64,000 nucleotides of DNA from Actinoallomurus sp963736325 (GTDB lineage: Bacteria > Actinomycetota > Actinomycetes > Streptosporangiales > Streptosporangiaceae): NCBI GenBank assembly GCA_963736325.1, contig CAVTOG010000010.1, positions 434,001 to 498,000 on the forward strand, written 5' to 3'. The notes beneath the pieces are model-generated. The model saw nothing but the letters and a program-made list of their open reading frames with translations. It searched no databases and was not told where the DNA came from. Positions 1-11,759 of this stretch are shown here, piece by piece; the first letter of the stretch is position 1, and the number at the start of each line of letters is the position of its first letter. The position numbers and the translations under genes are program-made.

Positions 1-4127
<4,127 letters not shown>

Positions 4128-4131
<4 letters not shown>

Positions 4132-7100
4132 TCGCCTCTCGCCTCGTCGACCGCCGCGCCGAGAGCGGCGACGGTGGGCCGTTCGAAGACCACGCGCATC
4201 GGCAGGTCCACGTCGAAGATCTCCCGCAGCCGGCTGAGCGTACGTGTGGCCAGCAGCGAGTGGCCGCCCAGGTCGAAGAAGTCGTCGTTCGCGCCGACAC
4301 GCCGCAGCCCGAACAGCTCGGCCCACGTCTCGGCGAGCGCGCGCTCGGCCGCCGTGCGCGGCTCCACGTACGCGGCGATGACGGTGCCGGGCGGCGGCAG
4401 CGCCTTGCGGTCCAGCTTGCCGCTGGAGGTGAGCGGCAGCTCGTCGAGCCACACCAGCGTCGACGGCACCATCGCGGACGGCAGCATCTGGCTCATCCAG
4501 CGGTCCAGGCCGGGACGCTCGCCCGTGACCTCGGGCACGAGGTATCCGGCCAGCGCCGGTTCGCCGCGCCCGGTGTCGACCCCGATCACGGCGGCGTGCC
4601 GGACGGCCGGGTGGGCGCGCAGCGTCGCCTCGATCTCCCCCGGCTCGACGCGGCGTCCACGGATCTTGACCTGGTGGTCGATGCGGCCGAGATACTCCAG
4701 CGAGCCGTCGTCGCGGTAACGGCCCAGGTCGCCGGTGCGGTAGAGGCGCTCTCCGCCGTCGCCGGGCACGAAGCGCTCGGCGGTCAGATCCGGCCGTCCG
4801 AGGTAGCCGCGCGCGACCTGGACGCCGCTCAGGCAGATCTCACCGGTGACCCCTACCGGGACGTCCCGCAGGCCGGGGGCCAGCACGCGTACGCCCGTGT
4901 TGGCGATCGGCGTGCCGATCGGCACCGGGTCCATGCCGGGCGGGCACGTGACGGCGGTGACGTCGATCGCCGCCTCGGTCGGGCCGTAGAGGTTCTCCAG
5001 GCGCGCGCCGATCCGGTCATGGAACCGCTCGACGAGGTCGGGCGGCAGCGCCTCGCCGCTGCACACGACGAGGCGCAGGCCTCCGGTCACGTCGGGCTCG
5101 TCGAGGAAGGCGCGCAGCGCGGACGGCACGAAATGCACGACCGTCACGTCCTCGGCGCGGATCAGCCGCGCCAGCAGCGCGCTGTCGCGGTGCGCGCCGG
5201 GCGGCGCCGTCACCAGCGTCGCCCCGCAGACGAGCGGCCACCAGATCTCCCAGCCGGACACGTCGAAGCCGATGGCGGTCTTGTGCAGGACGCGGTCGCC
5301 TCCGGTGAGGCGGTAGGCGTCCTGCATCCAGAGCAGCCGGTTGCGCAGCGCCGCGTGCGTGATCATCACCGCCTTCGGCGCGCCGGTCGAACCGGAGGTG
5401 TACATGGCGTAGGCGAGGTCCGCGCCGGTCATTTCCGGCAGGGGACCCGGCGTCACGTCCGGGCCGTCGGCGGGCACGACCGTACCCGTGAAGCCGGGCA
5501 CCGGAGAGGCGCCCGCCTCGGCGACCAGCACGCGTGCGCCGCTGTCGCGTGCCATGCGGGCGCGCCGCGCGGGCGGGTCGTCGGGGTCGAGCGGCACGTA
5601 GCAGCCGCCGGCCCTGAGCGTGCCCAGCAACGCCGCGACCAGCAGATACGACCGTGGCACGCAGACGAGCACCCGGTCCTCGGGCCCGACACCGGCGGCG
5701 CGCAACCGGTGCGCGAGGCCGCCGGTGAACCGGTCGAGTTCGGCGTAGGTGACCGCGCGGCTCATCGCGTACGGCGACGGCGTCGGGGGTGCGGGCGGCC
5801 TGCTCGGCGACCAGCCCGTGGACCGTTCCCGCGCCCTCGAAGCCGACGCGTGGCCCGGTGCTCAGCGCGGCGACCCGGCGCCGCTGCGCGCCGGAAAGGA
5901 CGGGCCAGTCCCGCAGCGGCCGTGCCGGCTCGGCACCGGCCAGGTCGATCATCCGGTACCAGTGGTCGAGCAGGGCGCGTACGGCCCGCGGGCTGAACCG
6001 GCGCGGGTCGTAGCCGACCTGGCCGTCGACGTCCCCGCCGTGGTCGATCAGCTGGAGTTCGAGTTCGGCGCCGGTGCGGTAGCCGGGGAGGACCGCCTGG
6101 TACTCGACCGAGCTGCCCGCCATGTCGAGCCGTGCCGGCAGGCCGCCGCGCCGGTAGCCGAAGATCACGGAAGGCCGCCAGGGCGCGAGGCCGGCCCGGC
6201 GGCGCAGCGCCGAGACCGGGAACATCCGCAGCGCGAAGGCCGCACGCACGCGCTCCGACACGGTCTCCAGGAACCCCTCGAAGTCCGCGTACGGCTCCGG
6301 GGCGAGCGACAGGGGCACCTCGTTGACGAAAACGCCCGCGGCCTCGGCGAACTCCGCCGGGCGTGTGCTCATCGGCACGCCGATGGCCGGCGGCGCGGAC
6401 CCCGTCGCGGAGGCGTAGCGGGCGAGCGTGGCCGCGAAGGTCGCGAGCAGCGCGGCGTGACGGCCGGTCCCGGCGGCCTCGGCCACCTTCGCGAGCCCGG
6501 CGAGCCGGCTCGCATCGAGGCGTACGGACATGGGCTCGGCGACGGTCTCGGCGGGGCCGTCGTCCAGGATGTCGGACAGGGCGACCCGCTCGACCGAGAT
6601 GATCTCCCGCCAGCCGGGCGGGGGGCCCGCCGCGAGGGCGCGGCGCTCCAGCTCGACGTAACGCTGGTAGCTCGGCGCCGGGTCGATCGCGGCTCGGCGG
6701 CCGTCGAGCCGCGCCTCGTAGCACCGGATCAGGTCGCGGGCCGCGATGTCGCGCGACATCCCGTCGAACACCAGGTGGTGGAAGGACGCGACCACCGAGG
6801 TGACCCTCTCGCCTGCGGCGAGGCCGAAACGGACCAGCGGGCCGTCCTCGATGTCGAACGGCGCGGTCAGGCCGCCCGGCTCGTCCAGCTCGACGACCTC
6901 GACGACCTCGACGCCGTCGGTGCCGCGCCGGATACGGACCGGCTCCCCGTCGCGCTCGGCGAACCGCGACAGCAGGTCGGCGTGGGCGGAGACGAGGTCG
7001 GCGCAGGCGTCGCGGAAGGCGGCGGCGTCGACGGCGCCGTGGACCCGCAGCCCGAACGCCAGGTGCGTGCCCGTGCCACCATCACCGAGCCGTTCGGCGT

Positions 7101-7185
7101 ACCAGAGGTCTCTCTGCGTCTGGGAACAGTCGGCGAGATCTCCGGACCGATCCGCGGCGTCCCTCCGGAGATCATTGACGTTCAC
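4128..7185 (-). CDS. NRPS C-A-PCP (serine module), frameshifted
   Basis: The GTG at 7185 opens a condensation domain (HHLVFDGMS). This frame runs to about 5760 and then loses homology, although it stays open to 5017. The adenylation and carrier domains continue in another frame from about 5765 to the stop at 4128 (YTSGSTGAPK, GFDVSGWEIWWP, YGPTEAAID, FFDLGGHSLLA). Deleting one base near 5758-5761 gives the consensus junction VRDERAVTYAEL, so a single-base insertion or sequencing error is likely. The pocket reads D-V-W-H-V-S-L-I-D, the established serine code. An in-frame ATG at 5765 could restart the A-PCP part as a 545-aa protein. The gene overlaps the next NRPS gene by 4 bp and heads the part of the cluster seen here. 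Confidence 0.85.
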
Positions 7186-7264
7186 GGCGAAATCCTAGTT
7201 AGGTGCGCAATAGGGAATGATCCACTGTTCCAGACGGCGCCGCGCGAGCTCTAACCTTTGATGG

Positions 7265-7906
7265 ATGAGACCGCCTCAGGAGCTGGCCGACCTTCCGTAC
7301 GCGGACGCCCTGACCTCCTACGACGGGCCGTGGACCGAGGACGACTTCGACACGGTCCACGTCGGCGACGTGACGGTGGCCGACGCGCGCGTCGAGGGCG
7401 CCCGTTTCATGGAGTGCGCGTTCACCCAGACCACCTTCGAGGGCGGCCGGTTCGCCCACGCCCGTTTCATCGACACGTGGTTCCACGAGACCCGCTTCGT
7501 CGGCAGCCACCTCGCCGGCACGAGCTGGCAGGACGTCTCCTTCGTCGGCGGCCTCCTCGCCGGGCCGGAGATGTACGAGGCGGAGCTGTCGCGGGTCGTG
7601 TTCCAGGGCTGCAAACTCGACTCGGTGAACCTCCGGGCCGCCAAGCTGTCCGACGTGCGATTCGAGGGCTGCCTGCTGCGCGACGCCGACTTCGGCGATG
7701 CGACGCTCGAACGCGTCACCTTCGTCGACTCACGGCTCGACGACGCGGACTTCTCCCACGTCACGCTGAAAAAGGTCGACCTGCGCGGCGCCGAGCTGGG
7801 AATCTCCGGAGGCGCCGACTGCCTGCGCGGCGCCACGATCAGCACCGCACAGCTCATCGACCTGGCCCCCGCCCTCGCGGTCGCCCTCGGCATCACCGTG
7901 AAGTGA
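7265..7906 (+). CDS. pentapeptide-repeat protein
   Basis: 213 aa with a central run of about 25 A(D/N)LXX-type pentapeptide units (for example ARFME, TTFEG, ADFGD, VDLRG), which fold as a right-handed quadrilateral beta-helix. There is no signal peptide, so it is cytoplasmic. It is divergent from the NRPS genes with 79 bp between starts, so the promoters overlap. In actinomycetes such proteins are sometimes self-protection factors such as gyrase-protecting Qnr/MfpA types. That role here rests on position only, because the sequence shows only the fold. The start at 7265 is the first ATG after a short leader and has no convincing ribosome-binding site. Confidence 0.85.
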   Translation: MRPPQELADLPYADALTSYDGPWTEDDFDTVHVGDVTVADARVEGARFMECAFTQTTFEGGRFAHARFIDTWFHETRFVGSHLAGTSWQDVSFVGGLLAGPEMYEAELSRVVFQGCKLDSVNLRAAKLSDVRFEGCLLRDADFGDATLERVTFVDSRLDDADFSHVTLKKVDLRGAELGISGGADCLRGATISTAQLIDLAPALAVALGITVK

Positions 7907-7976
7907 ACCCCGCGAGGCGGAGTCCTGGGCGGCAGAACGTACACGGTGCCGCCTCCGCGCCCATGAGCGCCGGCTC

Positions 7977-8669
7977 TCAGGGCGGCTGCCCGCCGGAGCG
8001 CCGCATGCGGCCGGGGACGATGAGCAGGGTGCCGAGCAGGTACGCGGCGGCCCGGTCGGCCGTTCCGAAGCGGACCTCGTTGTGCCGGGCGCCGCGTTCG
8101 GACCAGAACACCGTCCAGTCGTCGCCCTCGCGCAGCAGGCACCACGTGTCGTCCGCGACCTCGCCCACGCGGTAGACCGCCGGCTCGGCGCCCAGCTCCC
8201 CGAGGCGGCGGGTCAGGCGGCGGAGCGCGGCCTGCTCACGGACCTGTCTCGCCTGTTCTTCCAGCTCGCGCTGGTCGGCGCCGGCCGGCTCGGGTGCGCC
8301 CGTGATGATCGCCACGGCGGCGTCGCGCGTACGGTCGCGAACCTCCGGCGGCTCGAACCCGCGCCCGCGGATGTGCTCGACGAGGCCGGGCTCCGGCGGG
8401 ATCTCGTGCCCGCGCAGGTAGTAGGCGACCGAGCCGGGCCAGATCCACTCGCCGTCGGTGTGGAACGTCATCGGGATGTTCGCGCCGCGCGAGGAGTCCA
8501 GCTCGTCCCGGTCGAAGCCGCGCGCGGCCAGCACGATCGGGGCGTTCTCCAGGTAGGCGAGGACCCTCCCGGTCTCCTCGACCGGGACGAGTGGCCGCGA
8601 GACGTACGGGCGGCCGGCCGCGCCGGTCCCGTCGAAGACCCGCGCCTGCCGCATCTCGTGCGCCGTCAC
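7977..8669 (-). CDS. hypothetical actinobacterial protein
   Basis: 230 aa from a GTG start. No enzyme motif was recognised. The middle carries an aromatic stretch (FHTDGEWIWPGSVAYYLRGH) followed by a charged helix (residues about 130-160). The C-terminal half (DDTWCLLREGDDWTVFWSERG, then an acidic/aromatic beta pattern) looks like a small globular domain. The family seems widespread in streptomycetes and relatives but I cannot name it. No signal peptide or membrane segment is visible. The start codon lies inside a 21-bp direct repeat: a second copy 43 bp upstream makes an 11-codon GTG...TGA mini-ORF ahead of the gene. Confidence 0.7.
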   Translation of the reverse strand: MTAHEMRQARVFDGTGAAGRPYVSRPLVPVEETGRVLAYLENAPIVLAARGFDRDELDSSRGANIPMTFHTDGEWIWPGSVAYYLRGHEIPPEPGLVEHIRGRGFEPPEVRDRTRDAAVAIITGAPEPAGADQRELEEQARQVREQAALRRLTRRLGELGAEPAVYRVGEVADDTWCLLREGDDWTVFWSERGARHNEVRFGTADRAAAYLLGTLLIVPGRMRRSGGQPP

Positions 8670-8716
8670 GCGGCGCTCACGGTCGGGCGTGGCCGATCTC
8701 GTGCGCCGTCACGCGG
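8653..8716. repeat. 21-bp direct repeat over a start codon
   Basis: The 21 bases at 8653-8673 recur exactly at 8696-8716, 43 bp apart. On the minus strand each copy begins with a possible GTG start. The downstream copy opens the 230-aa hypothetical gene. The upstream copy reads MTAHEIGHARP and then stops. It is either a local duplication of the 5' end of the gene or a short upstream ORF. Confidence 0.85.
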
Positions 8717-8982
8717 AACCGCCCTCGACCGCCCCGCGGCCTCGCGTACGCCGGGCACGTCACCTCCGCGGGAACGGACATCGTCGACCGTGGTCACTCT
8801 CGGTCTGCACCTGCCACATTACTCCCGGGGACTCCCCGCCCGATGCGCGCTCCGGTGCCTTCCCCTGTCGCCCGGCCGTCGCGCCGGTCGAGCTCGCGTG
8901 GGACCTCGTCCCTGTCATCGAGCCCGCCGGCGTCAGGTATGTCGACGGATGGAGGTGGACGGCCGCGATGGCGGATGTGCAG
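8717..8982. other. intergenic, no gene recognised
   Basis: GC-rich stretch between the hypothetical gene and a lipoprotein gene, both on the minus strand. Several ORFs cross it, but none has a family resemblance or a ribosome-binding site. It presumably holds the promoter of the 230-aa gene. Confidence 0.5.
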
Positions 8983-9369
8983 TCAGTCGTCGCAGGCCGA
9001 CCTGATCCGCTCCCCCGCGTTCATCAGGCCCGCACTGTCGGGTACCTGCGGCCCGCGATCGTTGCCCGTCCTCAGCTGCTGGCCGAGCGCTTCGAGCGCG
9101 GAAGCCGCGTCGTTGGCGGCGGTCTCGACGTCGCCGTCGTCGGCGTCCTGGCCCTCCTGTCTTATCGTCATCGCGTTGTTGTAATAGGCCTGAGCCAGTC
9201 CGTTGGGGTCATTGTTCTGTGAGATGCCACTCTGGCCGACCTGGGTGATGGTCTGCTGGAGCCTGTCGCAGGCGGCCTTCTTGTGGTCGTTGCCACACGC
9301 GACCGCGGTCACGGCGAGCGTCGCGGCGAGAACACACGTTCCAGCGATCCGTATTGGAGTTCTGCGCAT
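8983..9369 (-). CDS. small secreted lipoprotein
   Basis: 128 aa. The start at 9369 is fixed by a strong GGAAAGGAG sequence 9 bases upstream; a longer ORF to 9627 is possible but has no such support. The N-terminus is a lipoprotein signal (MRRTPIR, hydrophobic stretch, lipobox AVAC at residues about 22-25), so the mature protein is anchored outside the membrane. The remainder is a helical, Gln/Asn/Asp/Ala-rich domain with two further cysteines that may form a disulfide. No enzymatic motif was seen and the function is unknown. Confidence 0.85.
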   Translation of the reverse strand: MRRTPIRIAGTCVLAATLAVTAVACGNDHKKAACDRLQQTITQVGQSGISQNNDPNGLAQAYYNNAMTIRQEGQDADDGDVETAANDAASALEALGQQLRTGNDRGPQVPDSAGLMNAGERIRSACDD

Positions 9370-9511
9370 CGAACTCGACTCCTTTCCAGGGCTGCCGGCG
9401 GGTCCGTGAAGGCTCGCCGTCATCCGGGTCAAGATCTTTCGTGCGATGTCTTGGATCTGAAAACATTGTGCATCACAGTGCGTGGCCGTCCCATTACTTT
9501 CCGGATAGGTC

Positions 9512-10105
9512 TCAGGACCGGGCCTGGTCAGGCGTCCACGCGGGGTCGCGGCCCGCGAAGCCGAGGGCGCGGTCGAGCGCCGTGGCGTCCTCGGGGACCT
9601 CGACGACCGCCCCGAACAGCCCCTCACGTCCGGCCGCCTCCCCCGGCTCCGCGGTCATGCGGGTGAACCCGAGGACCGCCTCCGCGCTCTCCGGGTCGCA
9701 CGAGAACTCCTGCCCGGTCGCCCGCGCGAGGTCCCAGCCGTGCATCACGAGCTCGTCCAGCGCGATGACGCCGAGCACCTGCGACGGCATGCGTATGCCG
9801 CCGACCTCGCCCATCCCCTCCCAGGCAGCGGGGGCGCGCCAGGCCTCGACCAGCTCGCCGAGCCGTTTCGGGAGCTGCGCGCGCCACTCCGGGTCGAGGT
9901 TCTCCGCGGACGCGCTGGGGCCGGTGCCCGCACCCTCGTCCGACTTGCGGGCGCCCCAGGTGAAGGCCAGCGACAGGCCCATGAGGTGGTCGAGCAGCCC
10001 GGCGACGGAGGTGCCCTCACACGGCGTGGGATCGGTCAGCCGCTCCTCGGTCACGCCGTCCAGCAGACGCGTCACCTCGCGGGCCGCGAGCTCAAGGTCG
10101 ATCAT
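9512..10105 (-). CDS. TIGR03086-type metal-binding protein (DinB/maleylpyruvate isomerase fold)
   Basis: 197 aa. It matches the actinobacterial TIGR03086 family, which belongs to the DinB-like, mycothiol-dependent maleylpyruvate isomerase group. Seen: the N-terminal helix with TPCEGTSVAGLLDHL (metal-ligand His about residue 40), a central LDELVMHGWDLARATGQ motif that supplies further His/Asp ligands, and the C-terminal FGAVVEVPEDATALDRALGFAGRDP signature. Family members probably act in mycothiol chemistry, but the substrate is unknown. The start at 10105 is set by GGAGAGGAA. The gene lies alone between a lipoprotein and a divergent nucleotidyltransferase. Confidence 0.88.
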   Translation of the reverse strand: MIDLELAAREVTRLLDGVTEERLTDPTPCEGTSVAGLLDHLMGLSLAFTWGARKSDEGAGTGPSASAENLDPEWRAQLPKRLGELVEAWRAPAAWEGMGEVGGIRMPSQVLGVIALDELVMHGWDLARATGQEFSCDPESAEAVLGFTRMTAEPGEAAGREGLFGAVVEVPEDATALDRALGFAGRDPAWTPDQARS

Positions 10106-10228
10106 CGGTGTTCCTCTCCATCGTGTCGTCTTCTCCCGGTACTGACGTTCCGGGAGGACGAAACTCATCGCTCTCCGTCCACGGATCCGCCTATCCTGGC
10201 CGGCGTCCCCGTCATCAGGAGCAGACGC

Positions 10229-10993
10229 GTGACCGCTGTGGACGACGAAGGGTTCTGCCAGCACGTCGGTGAGGCGCTGGCCGCGCTGCCGGGCGTACGG
10301 GCCGTCGCGCTGGGCGGCTCACGCGCGTCCGGCGCCCACCGCCCCGACAGCGACTGGGACTTCGCGGTCTACTACCGCGGCGCGTTCGACCCGGCGTGCC
10401 TGCGTACGCTCGGCTGGCCGGGCGAGATCTGCGGCATCGGCGAGTGGGGCGGCGGCGTCTTCAACGGCGGCGCGTGGCTGACCTGCGAGGGCCGCCCCGT
10501 CGACGTGCACTACCGCGACCTCGACGACGTGGAGTTCCGCGCCGCCGAGGCCCGCGCGGGCCGCTTCGGCATCGAGAAACTCATGTTCCACCTCGCCGGC
10601 GTCCCGACGTACATCGTGGTCGCCGAACTGGCATTGAACCGCGTCCTGAACGGCCACCTGCCGGCCCCGGAGTTCCCCGAGCCGCTGCGGAGGTCGTCCC
10701 ACGAACGCTGGTGGAACGACGCACGCCTGACCCTGTCGTACGCCCGCAAGGCCCATGCGGACCGCGGCCACCTGACGGAGACCCTGGGCGCCGTCGCGAC
10801 GGCCGCCTGCCAGACCGCGTACGCGGTCACGGGCGCCCGCGGCGAGTGGGTGACGAACGAGAAGACCCTCATCGACCGCGCCGGCCTCCGCGCCGTCGAC
10901 CGCCTCCTGACCGCCGCGCCCCCCACCCGCCTGCCCGAACTGCTCGACGACGCCACGACCCTGCTGACGGCCGCCGCCGAGGCGTGCCCCTAG
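10229..10993 (+). CDS. nucleotidyltransferase-domain protein
   Basis: 254 aa from a GTG preceded by AGGAG. The N-terminus has the polymerase-beta-type nucleotidyltransferase signature (LGGSRASGAHRPDSDWDFAVYY: GGS followed by D-x-D, residues about 27-50). A third acidic position lies in PVDVHYRDLDDVE. The C-terminal half is helical and resembles the accessory domain of aminoglycoside nucleotidyltransferase-like proteins (SSHERWWNDARLTLSYARKAHADRG). It probably transfers a nucleotide to a small molecule or protein. Drug resistance is possible but not shown. Confidence 0.85.
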   Translation: MTAVDDEGFCQHVGEALAALPGVRAVALGGSRASGAHRPDSDWDFAVYYRGAFDPACLRTLGWPGEICGIGEWGGGVFNGGAWLTCEGRPVDVHYRDLDDVEFRAAEARAGRFGIEKLMFHLAGVPTYIVVAELALNRVLNGHLPAPEFPEPLRRSSHERWWNDARLTLSYARKAHADRGHLTETLGAVATAACQTAYAVTGARGEWVTNEKTLIDRAGLRAVDRLLTAAPPTRLPELLDDATTLLTAAAEACP

Positions 10994-11017
10994 AAATCGC
11001 CCCGGACGGCCGTACGG

Positions 11018-11109
11018 CGGAGGAGGGGAGGATCGAACTCCCACGAGACGTCGCCGCCTCACACGGTTTTCGGGACCGGTGCCGTCGCCTGCCCTCGGCT
11101 GGCTCCTCC
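11018..11109 (-). tRNA. tRNA-Ser-like, anticodon CGA, irregular
   Basis: 92-nt cloverleaf on the minus strand. It has acceptor GGAGGAG/CTCCTCC, T-arm GGGAG-TTCGATC-CTCCC, anticodon loop CCCGAAA (CGA, serine) and a long variable arm (GAGGCG/CGTCTC), as in class II serine tRNAs. Oddities are C instead of the near-universal U at position 8, a C-U mismatch at the top of the anticodon stem (27-43) and a large D-loop. CCA is not encoded. It may be a divergent or degenerating tRNA. Confidence 0.7.
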
Positions 11110-11119
11110 TTGCCGGGCG

Positions 11120-11202
11120 CGGAGGGTACAGGGATCGAACCTGTGCGGGTGACCCCGGCCATCGCTTAGCAAGCGAGCGCCTTACCTCTCGGCCAACCCT
11201 CC
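11120..11202 (-). tRNA. tRNA-Ser, anticodon GCT
   Basis: 83-nt class II tRNA on the minus strand. Acceptor GGAGGGT/ACCCTCC is perfect, U8 is present, the D-stem is GCC/GGC, and the anticodon loop TTGCTAA gives GCT (serine AGC/AGU codons). The variable arm is CGGG-GTCA-CCCG and the T-arm ACAGG-TTCGATC-CCTGT. The anticodon stem has a C-U mismatch at 27-43, as in its neighbour. No CCA is encoded. Confidence 0.85.
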
Positions 11203-11216
11203 ATACCTGCACTGCG

Positions 11217-11291
11217 TGCCGCTCCCGGGACTCGAACCCGGAACCTCCGCGTCCTGAACACGGCGCCTCTGCCTGATTGGGCTAGAACGGC
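11217..11291 (-). tRNA. class I tRNA with CAG anticodon (noncanonical)
   Basis: 75-nt cloverleaf on the minus strand with acceptor GCCGTTC/GAGCGGC (one G-U), U8, a D-arm with CAGGCAGA, anticodon stem CCGTG/CGCGG around the loop TTCAGGA, a 5-nt variable loop, T-arm CCGGG-TTCGAGT-CCCGG and discriminator A. The anticodon CAG reads leucine CUG, yet leucine tRNAs normally carry a long class II variable arm. The amino-acid identity is therefore unclear. Confidence 0.7.
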
Positions 11292-11308
11292 TTGAAAAAG
11301 AGAACTCG

Positions 11309-11380
11309 CATGGGCGGTAGGAGTCGAACCCACTTTTCGCCGGACTTGGAAACCGGCCGCCTAACCGGTGGCTCACCCAT
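11309..11380 (-). tRNA. short irregular tRNA (anticodon CCA or TCC)
   Basis: 72-nt tRNA-like sequence on the minus strand with acceptor ATGGGTG/CGCCCAT, T-arm GTGGG-TTCGACT-CCTAC and a short D-arm. In the anticodon arm, CCGG/CCGG flanks TTTCCAAGT. A 7-nt loop with a U-U pair gives CCA (Trp); the alternative register gives TCC (Gly). Position 8 is A rather than U. It may be a degenerate or noncanonical tRNA. Confidence 0.55.
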
Positions 11381-11412
11381 AGGAAAAGGCCGCTGGAAAC
11401 ATTCTCCGGCGG

Positions 11413-11448
11413 CCTCTGGATCAGGACGTGCACGTCTCTATCCAGAGG
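11413..11448. other. strong hairpin beside tRNA cluster
   Basis: CCTCTGGAT at 11413-11421 pairs perfectly with ATCCAGAGG at 11440-11448. The 18-nt interior holds a second palindrome, GACGTGCACGTC. It lies upstream of the minus-strand tRNA genes. There is no T-run, so it is not a simple terminator; its role is unknown. Confidence 0.6.
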
Positions 11449-11707
11449 GCTCCGCGAGCCATCGACACCGGTCGGAGGGTAGCCGACGTGACGAGTGCGA
11501 CAGGGACAGACTCACGGGAAACCCTCCTCTCGATCCGTTGCTGATCTCTATGATACGGATCGCGCATCAGGCAGCAACCGATTATCGCCGCGAATATCAA
11601 GGCGGCTCCCTTTACATAGTAAGTCGAGCCGTACGGCCCTCCGGCCGCGACCAGACCCTCCTCGGCACGGCCCGTCACGGACCACCGCGCGGCCGGAGGA
11701 GGTCAAA

Positions 11708-11739
11708 TTCACAGGCTCGGGGACGGGCGCTCTATAGAT
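11708..11739 (+). promoter_or_regulatory. putative mut operon promoter
   Basis: TTCACA at 11708 and TATAGAT at 11733, 19 bp apart. The predicted transcript start is only about 14 nt before the mutA ATG, which fits the absence of a ribosome-binding site there (near-leaderless message). Confidence 0.35.
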
Positions 11740-11759
11740 CTTCCACCTACTCTCTTCGC

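Larger units (their letters stand above)
11381..11759. other. intergenic between tRNA cluster and mutA
   Basis: 379 bp with lower GC than its surroundings. It holds the perfect-stem hairpin at 11413-11448, a smaller GGCCGC/GCGGCC pair at 11388-11414, and the presumed promoters of the leftward tRNA cluster and the rightward mut operon. No convincing gene was seen; the small ORFs here lack family features. Confidence 0.5.

Noticed and set aside
11421..11678. Minus-strand 85-aa ORF with one hydrophobic stretch
   Set aside because: No ribosome-binding site, overlaps the hairpin and the mut promoter region, and resembles no family.
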